64,000 nt of DNA from Pelagibacteraceae bacterium AG-426-E17 (GCA_003210095.1 QCNP01000001.1:356001-420000); one strand, 5' to 3'. Positions 18,909-29,504 are shown, counted from the stretch's first letter. Translations and numbers: made by a program. The notes: generated from the sequence alone by a model not told the origin.

Positions 18909-19726
18909 TTTTGACTAAAAATATCATGGATTTTTAAAATAGAAGCTGCAGTTTCTTCAACTGATTTTCTTGTTACATCTATGCTTGGCCACTTATATTT
19001 TAAGAATAATTTTTTAGAATCTTCTATTTCCGTTCTAATCCTATCTTGGTCAACATAGTTTTTATTATCATTTTCGTTAATAGACTGCATTCTATTTTTT
19101 CTAAGATCAACCAATCTGTCTGGTTCTGCTGTTAATCCAACAACACATTTAATATTTGGTTTTTCTTTTAATATATCGGGCACAGATTTTTCGTTAACAA
19201 GTGGGATATTAGATATTTTCATTCCTTTATTTGCTAGATATATGCTTGTTGGTGTTTTGCTAGTTCTGCTAACTCCTAATAAAATAATATCTGATTTCTC
19301 AATATCATCGAGTGAATTTCCATCATCATGATTCATAGTAAATTGTATTGCCTCTATTTTTTTATAATATTCATCATTCATGACATGCTGGCCGCTAGGA
19401 ACATGCAAGGCTTTTTGATTAAGTAACCTTGAAAAACTTAAAATTAAATCACCTAAAACACCAAAACAAGGAATCTTCTGTCTATTACATTCTTCGGCTA
19501 AATATTTAGCTAATTTATTATCTACTATTGTATATAAAAATATTGAATTTTTTGTTTTCTTCGAACTTTCTATAATTTTACTAATTTGGTTTTCAGTACG
19601 AGTAAATGAGTAATAATGTGTTTTATAATTAAAATTTTTAAATTGGGCTTTAATAGCTAAAAAAATTCTCTCTAATGTTTCTCCAGTAGAGTCTGAAACC
19701 AAGTATATTTCGTATGTATTACTCAT
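18905..19726 (-). CDS. PpsR-type regulatory kinase/phosphatase (DUF299) for PPDK or PEP synthase
   Basis: 273 residues from the ATG at 19726 (MSNTYEIYLVSDSTGET is the usual start; an open frame continues 15 codons upstream). LVSDSTGET and the P-loop GVSRTSKTPTSIYLA are the family signatures. Members phosphorylate and dephosphorylate pyruvate phosphate dikinase or PEP synthetase using ADP and phosphate. The target gene is not in this window. It is the first gene left of the putative replication origin, matching its position in other alphaproteobacteria. Confidence 0.93.
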   Translation of the reverse strand: MSNTYEIYLVSDSTGETLERIFLAIKAQFKNFNYKTHYYSFTRTENQISKIIESSKKTKNSIFLYTIVDNKLAKYLAEECNRQKIPCFGVLGDLILSFSRLLNQKALHVPSGQHVMNDEYYKKIEAIQFTMNHDDGNSLDDIEKSDIILLGVSRTSKTPTSIYLANKGMKISNIPLVNEKSVPDILKEKPNIKCVVGLTAEPDRLVDLRKNRMQSINENDNKNYVDQDRIRTEIEDSKKLFLKYKWPSIDVTRKSVEETAASILKIHDIFSQK

Positions 19727-20009
19727 GTATAGTTTATTTAAAAAAATGTATAAATTTTTACAATTAATCAATAATTATAATTTTTTATGCAAAAATCAAA
19801 AAAAAGGTTTTTTTTCAACAATTTTAAACATGTTTATAAATACTATACTTTTCGTCTAATAAAAATTAGAATAAATAAATATCAAGTAATATTAGGCCTA
19901 TTTTAATTATTTTTATATGAAGAAAGTGTTATTAAAACGTTAATAATAAATAATAATCACAATTAACATTCCTAATAATACTAATATAAATAATATATTA
20001 TCTATTAAT
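19727..20009. other. Putative chromosomal replication origin region (oriC)
   Basis: A 283-base gene-free stretch between divergent ppsR and hemE, almost wholly A and T. It contains near-matches to the DnaA box TTATNCACA: TTATGCAAA at 19785-19793 on the plus strand and TTATAAACA on the minus strand at 19831-19839 (one mismatch each). It also has the inverted repeat TTATTAA-AACG-TTAATAA at 19930-19947. The origins of Caulobacter and Rickettsia lie beside hemE in the same gene context, and parAB/parS is about 9-10 kb away here. Genes run outward on both sides. No perfect DnaA box was found, so this is inference from position and composition. Confidence 0.5.
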
Positions 20010-21011
20010 ATGACAAGAATACAAAACTGTATAAATAATTTATCTACTGATAAATGTGTATGGTTTATGAGGCAAGCAGGAAGATACTTACCAGAATTTA
20101 GAAAAATAAGGTCTCAAAATCCAAATTTTGTTAATTTATGTTTAAATGAAGAATTATCTAAAGAAATAACTTTACAACCAATTAGAAGATTTAATTTAGA
20201 CGCAGCAATTATTTTTTCAGATATTTTATTAGTTCCAAATGCATTAAGACAAAATGTAATTTTCAAAAAAGATTTAGGTCCAATACTAGAGGAAATAGAT
20301 ATTAAAAAAATGGAGAGCATTGATGAAGTTGAATTTGTTAAAAAACTAAAGCCAGTTTATAATGCAATTAATTTAGTAAAAAAAAGTCCTGAATTAAAAA
20401 ATAAGGATTTAATTGGTTTTGTAGGAGCCCCATGGACGTTGTTAATTTATATGCTACATGGTAAATCACCAAAAAATATTGATTATAATTTTTTACTAAA
20501 AGATAAAAAAAAAATAGACTTTATTATAAACACTCTAGACAAATTTTTAAAAATACACATAGATAATCAAATTAAAAATGGTGCTACAATTATTCAAATA
20601 TTTGATAGTTGGGCAGGTTTACTTGAAGAAGTTGACCTAAATAAATATGTTTATGAAACTACATCTAAACTAGTAGATTTTGTTAAGGAAAAGAAAATTC
20701 CAGTTATATGTTTTCCAAAAGGTATTAAAGACTATAAAAAATATGTAAGATTAGTTAAACCACAAGCAATAAGTATAGATTACGAAGTTGATCCTAAATT
20801 TATCTCAGAAAATATAGATATAACTGTGCAAGGTGGTCTTGATCCAAAACTTTTGATGGGCGATAGAGATTTAATGAAAAAAAAAGCAATTAATTATTTG
20901 AATATTTTTAAAGATAAATCATATATATTTAACCTTGGACATGGAGTGTTACCTGAAACTAATCCAGATACTGTAGAATATTTAGTAAAACTTGTGAAAG
21001 AATATAAATGA
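20010..21011 (+). CDS. hemE: Uroporphyrinogen decarboxylase HemE
   Basis: 333 residues. The family signature CVWFMRQAGRYLPEFR lies at the N-terminus; VGAPWTLLIYML, IQIFDSWAG and NLGHGVLPET are all in place. It decarboxylates the four acetate side chains of uroporphyrinogen III to coproporphyrinogen III in heme synthesis. First gene of an overlapping hemE-hemH-hemJ run and the right-hand neighbour of the putative origin. Confidence 0.97.
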   Translation: MTRIQNCINNLSTDKCVWFMRQAGRYLPEFRKIRSQNPNFVNLCLNEELSKEITLQPIRRFNLDAAIIFSDILLVPNALRQNVIFKKDLGPILEEIDIKKMESIDEVEFVKKLKPVYNAINLVKKSPELKNKDLIGFVGAPWTLLIYMLHGKSPKNIDYNFLLKDKKKIDFIINTLDKFLKIHIDNQIKNGATIIQIFDSWAGLLEEVDLNKYVYETTSKLVDFVKEKKIPVICFPKGIKDYKKYVRLVKPQAISIDYEVDPKFISENIDITVQGGLDPKLLMGDRDLMKKKAINYLNIFKDKSYIFNLGHGVLPETNPDTVEYLVKLVKEYK

Positions 21012-22009
21012 AAAATGACCATCCAAAAATAAAATTTGGTAAGACAGGAGTTTTACTCATAAACCTTGGCACACCTGATAGCACTAGTTGGTGGGATATA
21101 AGAAAATATCTAAAAGAATTCTTGTCTGACAGGAGAGTAATAGAAGTAAACCCAATACTCTGGAAGGTAATTTTAAATCTTTTTATCCTCACATTTAGAC
21201 CCTCTAAAACCGCAAAAGCTTATAAAGAAATTTGGATGCAGGACAAAGATATGTCTCCTCTAAGATATTATACGTTGATGCAATCCCAAAAGCTTGCAGA
21301 TAAATTTAATAACGAAAGCTTAATAGTAGATTTTGCCATGAGATATGGTTCTCCAAGTATCAAAAGTAAAATAAAGTACCTTAAAGAAAAAGGGTGTGAA
21401 AATTTGATTATTTTACCTTTATATCCCCAATATGCATCACCCACAACAGCAACTGTTTGCGACGAGGTATTCAGATCCTTGATGAAACTAAGGTGGCAAC
21501 CAAGCCTTCAGGTCGTAGCGCACTATGAGGCAAACCCACTTTATATTGATGCGTTGGTAAATTCGATTAAAAAGAAAATATCAGAAATTAACTGGAAGCC
21601 AGATTTGATTGTTGCATCTTATCATGGAATACCTAAAAAATATTTTGATAAAGGTGATCCTTATCATTGTTATTGTATGAAAACTACGAGACTTTTAAAA
21701 GAAAAACTTAAAGATGTTAATATAATGACCACTTTTCAATCTAGATTTGGTCCACAACAATGGCTTGAACCATATACTGATAAAACTTTAGAGGAAATCC
21801 CGAAAGATGGTAAAAAAAATATCTTAGTAATTTGTCCAGGTTTTGCATCAGACTGTGTAGAAACTTTGGAAGAAATAGCAATCCAAGGAAAAGAAACATT
21901 TGTTAATTCAGGAGGGGAAAACTTCGATTTAATACCATGTTTAAATGATAGCGAGGATCATATAAATTTACTGAAAAATTTAGTAGATACTTATTTGATA
22001 AAAAAATGA
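21008..22009 (+). CDS. hemH: Ferrochelatase HemH
   Basis: 333 residues. TGVLLINLGTPDS at the N-terminus, LPLYPQYASPTTATVCDEV in the middle, SYHGIPKKYFDKGDPYHC with the metal-handling His, then FQSRFGPQQWLEPYTD and CPGFASDCVETLEEI. It inserts iron into protoporphyrin IX. Overlaps hemE and hemJ by 4 bases each, indicating translational coupling of the terminal heme steps. Confidence 0.97.
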   Translation: MKNDHPKIKFGKTGVLLINLGTPDSTSWWDIRKYLKEFLSDRRVIEVNPILWKVILNLFILTFRPSKTAKAYKEIWMQDKDMSPLRYYTLMQSQKLADKFNNESLIVDFAMRYGSPSIKSKIKYLKEKGCENLIILPLYPQYASPTTATVCDEVFRSLMKLRWQPSLQVVAHYEANPLYIDALVNSIKKKISEINWKPDLIVASYHGIPKKYFDKGDPYHCYCMKTTRLLKEKLKDVNIMTTFQSRFGPQQWLEPYTDKTLEEIPKDGKKNILVICPGFASDCVETLEEIAIQGKETFVNSGGENFDLIPCLNDSEDHINLLKNLVDTYLIKK

Positions 22010-22440
22010 ATTTTTATTTAATACTAAAGTCTCTCCACTTAATTGCTGTAATTTCTTGGATGGCTGGATTATTATATTTACCAAGAATTTTTGTTTATCA
22101 TTCAGAAAATAATTTAAAAAATGAAATAACCAGTGTCTTCAAAATTATGGAAAAGCGTCTTTATTTATACATAATGTATCCAGCGATGTTATTATCTTGG
22201 ATCTTTGGTTTAAGCATTATCCACTTTCAAGGAGTTGAACTATTACAGGCTAAATGGTTTATTTATAAGATAATTGCCGTACTTATTTTGACTGTGTATC
22301 ACTTTTATCTTGGTCATTGCTTAAGAATTTTTAATGAAGATGCCAATACTAAGTCTCCGAAATTTTTTAGGATAATAAATGAAATTCCAACAGTTTTGTT
22401 AATTTTAATCGTTTTCCTTGCAATTTTAAAGCCTATCTAA
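22006..22440 (+). CDS. hemJ: Protoporphyrinogen oxidase HemJ
   Basis: 144 residues with four predicted membrane helices. LKSLHLIAVISWMAGLLYLPRIFVYH is the family signature including the conserved His near residue 11, and the Lys in QAKWFIYKIIAV matches the other essential region. HemJ oxidises protoporphyrinogen IX to protoporphyrin IX, the step before HemH, in bacteria without HemG or HemY. Being encoded directly behind hemH supports the role. Confidence 0.94.
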   Translation: MNFYLILKSLHLIAVISWMAGLLYLPRIFVYHSENNLKNEITSVFKIMEKRLYLYIMYPAMLLSWIFGLSIIHFQGVELLQAKWFIYKIIAVLILTVYHFYLGHCLRIFNEDANTKSPKFFRIINEIPTVLLILIVFLAILKPI

Positions 22441-22497
22441 GGTTGAAATATTTTAAATAATGATTATATTGAAAGTATCTTTAAATAATCCCCAATC

Positions 22498-23769
22498 ATG
22501 AAAATAGAAGAATTAAAAAAAAATCCCCCTGCACAGCTTATTACCCAGGCAGAGGAACTTGGTATAGAAAATGCAAGCACCTTGAGAAAGCAAGAAATTT
22601 TGTTTGCAATTCTCAAAAAGCTTGCTGAAAAAGGTGAAGAGATAACTGGAATGGGTGTTTTACAGTTGTTACAAGATGGCTTCGGATTTCTTAGAGCTCT
22701 AGAGTCCAATTATTTGCCAGGAGCAGATGATATTTATGTAAGTCCAAGCCAAATTAGAAAATTTGGTCTTAGAACCGGAGATACAGTTGAAGGCCCAGTA
22801 AGAGCTCCTAAAGAGGGCGAAAGATATTTTGCTTTATTACAAGTTAGTAAAATAAATAACGAAGATCCTGTAAAATCCAGACACAAAATAGCTTTTGATA
22901 ACTTAACACCTTTATATCCTAATAAACAATTAGTTATGGAGATTGAAAGCAATAAAACAGAAAAAAAACCTGATCTTACTTCAAGGTTAATCGATCTTGT
23001 AAGTCCTATTGGCAAAGGCCAAAGGTCTTTAATTATTTCACCCCCAAAGGCAGGAAAAACAATGATACTCCAAAGTATTGCAAATTCAATAACAGCAAAC
23101 CATCCTGAGTGTTCCTTAATGGTTTTACTTATTGATGAAAGACCAGAAGAAGTTACAGATATGCAAAGAACTGTTAAAGGAGAAGTAATCAGCTCCACTT
23201 TTGATGAACCTGCGCAAAGGCATGTTGCAGTTGCTGAAATGGTTATAGAGAAAGCAAAAAGGTTAACTGAACACAAAAAAGATGTTATTATATTATTAGA
23301 TTCAATTACAAGGCTAGGTAGAGCTTATAATGCTGTTGTTCCAAGTTCAGGTAAAGTTTTAACTGGTGGTGTTGATGCTAATGCACTTCAGAGACCCAAA
23401 AGATTTTTTGGCGCAGCTAGAAACATAGAGGAAGGCGGATCATTAACAATAATTGCAACAGCTCTAATTGATACGGGCAGTAGAATGGATGAAGTAATTT
23501 TTGAGGAATTTAAAGGAACAGGAAACAGTGAAACTATATTAGATAGAAAGATTTCAGAAAAAAGAATATTCCCTGCAATTGACATAACAAAATCTGGAAC
23601 AAGAAGAGAAGAATTATTATTTGAAAAAAATGATTTACAAAAGATGAATGTTTTAAGAAGAATTATCGCTCCTATGGGATCTATGGATGCTATAGAGTTT
23701 ATTAATTCTAAGTTAAAAGCCACTAAAAGTAACACGGAATTTTTTAATTCTATGAATAAACCTGCCTAG
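22498..23769 (+). CDS. rho: Transcription termination factor Rho
   Basis: 423 residues, standard. N-terminal RNA-binding part with [30 protein letters not shown], Walker [23 protein letters not shown], the Q-loop and R-loop regions [13 protein letters not shown] and [14 protein letters not shown]. Hexameric RNA helicase that ends transcription of untranslated RNA. In many alphaproteobacteria rho is followed directly by mnmE; here a glycosyltransferase gene intervenes. Confidence 0.98.
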   Translation: MKIEELKKNPPAQLITQAEELGIENASTLRKQEILFAILKKLAEKGEEITGMGVLQLLQDGFGFLRALESNYLPGADDIYVSPSQIRKFGLRTGDTVEGPVRAPKEGERYFALLQVSKINNEDPVKSRHKIAFDNLTPLYPNKQLVMEIESNKTEKKPDLTSRLIDLVSPIGKGQRSLIISPPKAGKTMILQSIANSITANHPECSLMVLLIDERPEEVTDMQRTVKGEVISSTFDEPAQRHVAVAEMVIEKAKRLTEHKKDVIILLDSITRLGRAYNAVVPSSGKVLTGGVDANALQRPKRFFGAARNIEEGGSLTIIATALIDTGSRMDEVIFEEFKGTGNSETILDRKISEKRIFPAIDITKSGTRREELLFEKNDLQKMNVLRRIIAPMGSMDAIEFINSKLKATKSNTEFFNSMNKPA

Positions 23770-23804
23770 TTTTAGGTTAATATTATTTGTCCAAACGATT
23801 TAAA

Positions 23805-25499
23805 ATGGGTAGAAAATCTAAAATAGAAGAAATAAAAAACCTTTTTTCTAAAAATAAATTTCAAGAAACAATAGATAAAATTAATGAATTATGTAAACCT
23901 GAGGCAAGACCCGCAGATTTATCTTGTCTTTCTGGTGTTTGTAAGATCATAAAGTCTGACCCCACTGAAGATGAAATCCTATCTGCCCTGTCTGATTTTG
24001 AAGATGCATATTATAAAGAAAAAAATAGCAATATTGGCTTAGAATCTGTTTGTAATTTTATCTCAACATGTATCTTACATTCAATTAATTATCCAAAATT
24101 ATTTGAATATTTTTTAAAAGCAAAACAAATATATGATGATGCAGAAAAAAAATTTTCTAATAATGAAAAATTTTGTATAGCAGGTTTAAAACTTCATAAA
24201 TTAATTTTAGATTATGATAAAATGAGAGAAATAAATTCAGTGCTCATTAATAATAATACAAAACATTTAACATCGTTGTGCAGATGGGCATTTATTAACA
24301 ATTATAGTTACAAATGGAGCCAAAAAGATTATTTTAATTTCGCAAATGCTTTAAAAAAAGCATTCCCTTCTTATGAAACAAAAACTGTTGACAATTTATC
24401 TTTTAAAAACGGAAAAAAGATTAAAGTTGGATTTGTAAGTTGTAATTTTAATTCTGGCCATTCAATAACTTATTTCATGAAAGATATAATTAAAAATATG
24501 GATAAAGATAAATTTGAAACTCATGCCTTTGATTTAGGAAGATATGGAAAACATAATCAACCGATTTCTGAGTTTAAAGATAGATTTGATTTTTGGTACG
24601 AACTTAATGATAGAAGCAACCAAGAGGTAATCAACATTATTCAAAAAAATAATATAGAAATATTATTTGATGTAATGAGCATAACACATCCAGAAAGAAT
24701 AGGAATTTTCAATAATAGGGTATCACCATTGCAGATATCGTGGTTAGCATATTGTAACACTATTGGATTTGATAAAATTGATTATTTAATTGCTGATACT
24801 AACTTAATCAAAGAAAACGAGGAAAAATATTATACTGAGAAAATCATAAAATTATCAAATATATGGAGCACCCATTCTGGTTTTGATCTAGGTAGAAATT
24901 ATCAGGAGTCCCCGTTATTAAAAAATAAATACATTACTTTTGGATCATTTAACAATTTTATGAAAATCTCTAATGAAGTTATTGATACCTGGAGTAAGAT
25001 CTTAAAAAAAGTAAATAATTCAAGATTAATATTAAAGTCCTCAGAAAAATATAATTATAAAATACTTATGCGAAAATTTGAAAAGTATGGTGTAGATCAT
25101 ATGGTTCAAGTCTTAGATAAAAAAAATTTCGAAAAAACTGAAGACCATTTAAATTTATATAACAAAATAGATATAGCATTAGATACATTTCCTTACACAG
25201 GTGTAACCACAACCTTTGAAGCGCTGTGGATGGGAGTACCAGTTTTAAGTTTAAAAGGGCATAACTTTAAATCAAGGTGTGGAGAAAGCATCCTAAAAAA
25301 TGCAAATTTAGACTTTTTAATATGTTCTAATAAGAATGAATATATTAAAAAGGTTTATGATTTATCGAATGATACTAATCGTTTGATTGAAATAAGAAAA
25401 GACATATTCAACAACATTTTGGAAACTGATCTTTTTAATAATAAAAAATATGTGTTCCAGTTTGAAAAAATATTGTTACAAAAATATAAAAATATTTAA
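23805..25499 (+). CDS. GT41/SPINDLY-like O-glycosyltransferase
   Basis: About 564 residues from the ATG at 23805 (a TTG at 23787 is an alternative). Residues 1-200 are helical and TPR-like without clear repeat units. Residues about 205-560 match the catalytic region of bacterial O-GlcNAc transferase-like (GT41) proteins: KKIKVGFVSCNFNSGHSITY, VSPLQISWLAYCNTIGFDKIDY, ITFGSFNNFMKIS and LDTFPYTGVTTTFEALWMGVPVL. Likely transfers a sugar to protein or glycan acceptors in the cytoplasm. It separates rho from mnmE, which are neighbours in many relatives, so it looks inserted. Confidence 0.85.
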   Translation: MGRKSKIEEIKNLFSKNKFQETIDKINELCKPEARPADLSCLSGVCKIIKSDPTEDEILSALSDFEDAYYKEKNSNIGLESVCNFISTCILHSINYPKLFEYFLKAKQIYDDAEKKFSNNEKFCIAGLKLHKLILDYDKMREINSVLINNNTKHLTSLCRWAFINNYSYKWSQKDYFNFANALKKAFPSYETKTVDNLSFKNGKKIKVGFVSCNFNSGHSITYFMKDIIKNMDKDKFETHAFDLGRYGKHNQPISEFKDRFDFWYELNDRSNQEVINIIQKNNIEILFDVMSITHPERIGIFNNRVSPLQISWLAYCNTIGFDKIDYLIADTNLIKENEEKYYTEKIIKLSNIWSTHSGFDLGRNYQESPLLKNKYITFGSFNNFMKISNEVIDTWSKILKKVNNSRLILKSSEKYNYKILMRKFEKYGVDHMVQVLDKKNFEKTEDHLNLYNKIDIALDTFPYTGVTTTFEALWMGVPVLSLKGHNFKSRCGESILKNANLDFLICSNKNEYIKKVYDLSNDTNRLIEIRKDIFNNILETDLFNNKKYVFQFEKILLQKYKNI

Positions 25500-25573
25500 T
25501 TTATCTAGCCACAAAGATTACTTTTATAAATATTAATTATTTTTATTTGAAAATTACTATATATACTATTTAG

Positions 25574-26905
25574 ATGACAATTTTCGCCTTATCTTCAGCA
25601 CCAGGGCAGTCTGGAATAGCTGTATTTAGAATTTCAGGCCCACAGACAGGTGATATAATAAAAATGATTACAAATAGTGAGCTACCATCACCAAGAAAAG
25701 CAAAACTGTTAAAATTAAACAATATCAACAATTCTAGCTTAATTGATGAGGGTATAGTTTTATGGTTCCCTGGACCAAACAGCTACACAGGTGAAGATAT
25801 GGCAGAACTTCATGTTCATGGAAGCAGAGGTGTTATTGCAGAAATACAAAACAACTTATTGAGTACTAAAAAATGCAGAATGGCAGAGGCAGGAGAATTT
25901 ACTAAAATCGCCTTCGTTAATGGCAAAATCAACCTATTAAAAGCAGAGGCTATTGGAGATTTAATAGCTGCAGAAACGCAAATACAGATTGATCAAGCTC
26001 AAAGCATTATAAGAGGAAAAAGTTTTTTAAAATTTGAAAATATTAGAGAAAAAATTATTAAAATATTAGGCACAATGGAAGCCAAAATTGATTTTCCCGA
26101 AGAAGATATTCCTGAGAACGTTACTGAAAATATAAAGAAAGAAGTCGAAAATATAGAGATAGAAATAAAAAAAATCCTTGATGATAATAAAGTTGGTGAA
26201 AAAATTAGAACTGGTTTTAAAATTGCTATAGTTGGACCACCGAATTCTGGAAAATCAAGCCTAATGAACTACTTTTCTAAAAGAGATGTATCAATAGTTT
26301 CAGAAATAGCTGGCACGACTAGAGATGTTCTAGAAACCCATTTAAACTTTGATGGATATCCAGTTATCATTTCAGACACTGCAGGTATTAGGGCTTCAAA
26401 AGATATAATAGAAAAAGAGGGTATAAAACTAGCATTTAAAAAGGCAGAGGAAGCAGATTTAAGAATAGTGATAATAGAGCCAAAAAATGTTGAATTCTTT
26501 GGTTTTTTGAACGATTTGTTCGATAAAAGCTCAATTTTATTAATTAACAAAACAGATCTTTATGATTTTAAGGTCCCTCAGCAATTAAAGAAATTTAACC
26601 CTATTTCTATTTCTGTTCTTAAAGAAACTAATATTGATAAAGTAATATCTGAAATCAAATTTCTTTTAAAGAAATCATTACATTCAATTACGGATATATT
26701 TATAACTAGAGAGCGTCATAGAATTGATTTAAATAATTGTATTCTTTCTTTACAAGATTTTAAAAATAAAAACTTAAATGAAGAATTCGATAAAGCCACC
26801 GAAGATTTGAGAGTTGCCGTAAGAAATTTAAGTAAGGTTGTTGGAAAAGTTGATGTAGAGGAGATTTTATCGAGTATTTTCAATGATTTTTGTATAGGTA
26901 AATAA
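25574..26905 (+). CDS. mnmE: tRNA modification GTPase MnmE
   Basis: 443 residues. N-terminal folate-binding domain (TIFALSSAPGQSGIAVFRISG), helical domain split around a G domain with GPPNSGKSSLMNY (G1), AGTTRDV (G2), DTAGIR (G3) and NKTDL (G4), and the C-terminal CIGK motif whose Cys is needed for activity. With MnmG it installs the carboxymethylaminomethyl group on wobble uridine 34. mnmG follows after 95 bases. Confidence 0.97.
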   Translation: MTIFALSSAPGQSGIAVFRISGPQTGDIIKMITNSELPSPRKAKLLKLNNINNSSLIDEGIVLWFPGPNSYTGEDMAELHVHGSRGVIAEIQNNLLSTKKCRMAEAGEFTKIAFVNGKINLLKAEAIGDLIAAETQIQIDQAQSIIRGKSFLKFENIREKIIKILGTMEAKIDFPEEDIPENVTENIKKEVENIEIEIKKILDDNKVGEKIRTGFKIAIVGPPNSGKSSLMNYFSKRDVSIVSEIAGTTRDVLETHLNFDGYPVIISDTAGIRASKDIIEKEGIKLAFKKAEEADLRIVIIEPKNVEFFGFLNDLFDKSSILLINKTDLYDFKVPQQLKKFNPISISVLKETNIDKVISEIKFLLKKSLHSITDIFITRERHRIDLNNCILSLQDFKNKNLNEEFDKATEDLRVAVRNLSKVVGKVDVEEILSSIFNDFCIGK

Positions 26906-27000
26906 ACCGCTATTTACCTGTCTTATTTGCTTATTTTAGAATTAATTAATAATATTTAAGATAGGCTTGTAAAAAAAGATTTCAAATATAAATTTAACTA

Positions 27001-28872
27001 ATGCAAAATAATAAACAGTTTGATGTTATAGTAATTGGTGGAGGCCACGCTGGGTGCGAGGCTGCTGCTGCCTCTGCAAGATTAGGGGTAAATACAGCTT
27101 TATTTACTAATGATAAAACATCTATTGGTGAGATGTCTTGTAACCCAGCTATAGGTGGTTTAGGCAAAGGTCATTTAGTTAGAGAAATAGATGCATTGGA
27201 TGGTGTCATGGGTGATGTAGCTGATAAATCTGGCATTCAGTTTAAACTATTAAATAGAAGTAGAGGACCAGCTGTAAGAGGGCCCCGTACACAAAGTGAC
27301 AGATCACTATATAAAAAATATATACAAGAAAAACTTGTAAACTACTGTAATCTAAGCATATTTTCTGACTCTGTAATTGGTTTTATGTTTATAAAAAACA
27401 GTATAAATGGTATTTTAACCTCTTCTGGAAAAGAAATTCATTCTAATAAGGTTATACTTACAACAGGCACTTTTTTGAATGGAATTATCCACATAGGCAG
27501 TGAGAGAACGCCCGCTGGAAGATATAATGAAAAGCCAACTACTGGTCTAAGCGAACAGTTGCGAAAATATAATTTTAAAATTGGAAGGTTAAAAACAGGT
27601 ACTCCACCAAGGTTAGATGGTACAACTATTAATTATTCGAATTTAGAGGAACAACATCCAGATGATGAAATATCTTTTTTCTCCTTTTTAACTAAAAAAA
27701 ATATTAATAAACAAATTAGCTGTGGAATTACTTACACAAATCAAAATGTACATCAGTTAATTTCTAAAAATATCAAACAAAGTGCAATGTACTCAGGAAG
27801 TATAAAGGGTGTAGGACCAAGGTACTGTCCCTCAATAGAGGACAAGATTTTTAAATTTAAGGATAAAACTAGGCATCAAATATTTTTGGAACCAGAAGGG
27901 CTTGAAGACAATACGGTATACCCTAATGGAATTTCAACTTCGCTTCCTGCTGTAATTCAGCAGGAAATATGCAACAATATCAATGGATTAGAGAATGTAA
28001 AAATATTAAGGCCAGGATACGCAATAGAGTATGATTATGTCGATCCTAGGGAACTTTTTTTAACATTAGAGACAAAGAAGATAAAAGATTTTTACTTAGC
28101 CGGTCAAATTAACGGGACCACTGGTTACGAAGAAGCTGCTGCTCAAGGATTAATAGCAGGAGCAAATGCAGCACTATCAATTAAAGGCAAAGAGCCACTA
28201 ATTCTTGATAGGTCTCAAGCCTATATTGGGGTGATGATAGACGATTTGGTCACCAAGGGAGTCGCTGAGCCCTACAGAATGTTTACATCAAGAGCAGAAT
28301 ATAGATTATCGTTAAGATGTGATAATGCAGACTTAAGACTTACTCCAATTGGTATAAAATTTGGTTTGGTGAAATCAGAGAGAAAAAAATTGTTTGAGTA
28401 TAAATCCACAGAATTAAAAAAGTTAAGCAAAAAAATGGATGAGTTAATGATATCTCCATCTGAAGCAGAGAAACACGGAGTTAAAATAGCAAAAGACGGG
28501 GTTTATAGATCGGCTAACTCAGTTTTAGCTCAAAAAGGTGTTAAAATGAAGAAAATTAAGGAAATTTGGCCTGAAATCGGTGACTACAGCATTGAAATTG
28601 AGGAACAGATTGAGATTAACGCTCATTATAAAGGTTATATGAAAAAGCAAAAAGCCGACATTTTAGCCTTTAAGAGAGATGAAAGCCTGAAAATACCCTC
28701 TGATATAAATTATGACATTTTTTCCGGGCTTTCTAATGAAGTTAAGTCAAAATTTAAGCAAATTAGGCCAAAAACTATGGGACAGGCACTTAGAATAGAT
28801 GGAATTACTCCTGCAGCAGTATTTATTCTATTGTCACATCTCAAAAGAAAGTCTATTAAGCATATAGCTTGA
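27001..28872 (+). CDS. mnmG: tRNA uridine modification enzyme MnmG
   Basis: 623 residues. FAD-binding [21 protein letters not shown] at the N-terminus, [34 protein letters not shown] and [17 protein letters not shown], with the MnmE-binding C-terminal domain. It works with MnmE on tRNA wobble uridines. Overlaps rsmG by 4 bases, in the conserved mnmE-mnmG-rsmG-parA-parB order. Confidence 0.98.
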   Translation: MQNNKQFDVIVIGGGHAGCEAAAASARLGVNTALFTNDKTSIGEMSCNPAIGGLGKGHLVREIDALDGVMGDVADKSGIQFKLLNRSRGPAVRGPRTQSDRSLYKKYIQEKLVNYCNLSIFSDSVIGFMFIKNSINGILTSSGKEIHSNKVILTTGTFLNGIIHIGSERTPAGRYNEKPTTGLSEQLRKYNFKIGRLKTGTPPRLDGTTINYSNLEEQHPDDEISFFSFLTKKNINKQISCGITYTNQNVHQLISKNIKQSAMYSGSIKGVGPRYCPSIEDKIFKFKDKTRHQIFLEPEGLEDNTVYPNGISTSLPAVIQQEICNNINGLENVKILRPGYAIEYDYVDPRELFLTLETKKIKDFYLAGQINGTTGYEEAAAQGLIAGANAALSIKGKEPLILDRSQAYIGVMIDDLVTKGVAEPYRMFTSRAEYRLSLRCDNADLRLTPIGIKFGLVKSERKKLFEYKSTELKKLSKKMDELMISPSEAEKHGVKIAKDGVYRSANSVLAQKGVKMKKIKEIWPEIGDYSIEIEEQIEINAHYKGYMKKQKADILAFKRDESLKIPSDINYDIFSGLSNEVKSKFKQIRPKTMGQALRIDGITPAAVFILLSHLKRKSIKHIA

Positions 28873-29504
28873 TCGAATCAAATTTTAAAAAATATACCCC
28901 ATTAGAAAAATTAAACGTTTCACGTGAAACATTTCCAGTCCTTGAGGAATTTAGATCATTGTTAGTTAACGAAAACCAGAAAATTAACCTCATAAGTAAA
29001 TCCACAGTTAAAGACTCGATAAATAGACATATATTAGATTCAGCACAAATCATTGATATTATTGATAAAAAATCAAAATCATGTATAGATTTAGGATCAG
29101 GCTCAGGTCTCCCTGGAATAGTTTTAGCTATAATTTTTAAAAAAAAAGGATCAAAAATCAAATTTGAACTTTATGAAAAAAGCCAAAAAAAAAGCAATTT
29201 TTTACAACAAATGATTAATCACTTTGAGCTTAATGCAGAAGTAAAGCAGAAAAATATTTTTGAGGAAAAAGAGTTAGAAGCAGATCTTGTTGTTGCTAGA
29301 GCATTCAAACCTCTTAAAATTATTCTGGAATTAATAAACAAGAATTTTGCTTATTATAACGAACTAATATTTTTTCTTGGAGAAAGTGGACGAGAAATAA
29401 TTAAAGAATGTCTTCTGACATGGAATTTTGATTATCAAATAATAAAAAGTTTAACAGATAAAAATTCTGTAATAGTAAAAATTAAAAGTTTAAAAAAAAA
29501 ATGA
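28869..29504 (+). CDS. rsmG: 16S rRNA (guanine-527 N7) methyltransferase RsmG
   Basis: 211 residues from a TTG start at 28869 that overlaps the mnmG stop; no ATG is available upstream of the conserved region. LNVSRETF at residues 16-23, [15 protein letters not shown] and the SAM-binding [17 protein letters not shown] are RsmG landmarks. It methylates G527 of 16S rRNA. The codons for VSRETF contain the parS site at 28916-28931, a dual use of sequence known in alphaproteobacterial rsmG genes. Confidence 0.95.
   Translation: MIESNFKKYTPLEKLNVSRETFPVLEEFRSLLVNENQKINLISKSTVKDSINRHILDSAQIIDIIDKKSKSCIDLGSGSGLPGIVLAIIFKKKGSKIKFELYEKSQKKSNFLQQMINHFELNAEVKQKNIFEEKELEADLVVARAFKPLKIILELINKNFAYYNELIFFLGESGREIIKECLLTWNFDYQIIKSLTDKNSVIVKIKSLKKK
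28916..28931. promoter_or_regulatory. parS: parS centromere site within rsmG
   Basis: CGTTTCACGTGAAACA contains the perfect 14-base palindrome GTTTCACGTGAAAC and matches the bacterial parS consensus TGTTTCACGTGAAACA at 15 of 16 positions. ParB nucleates here to organise the origin region for ParA-driven segregation. It lies inside the 5' end of rsmG, about 0.6 kb before parA, a position typical for chromosomal parS. No second copy was seen in the window. Confidence 0.93.
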
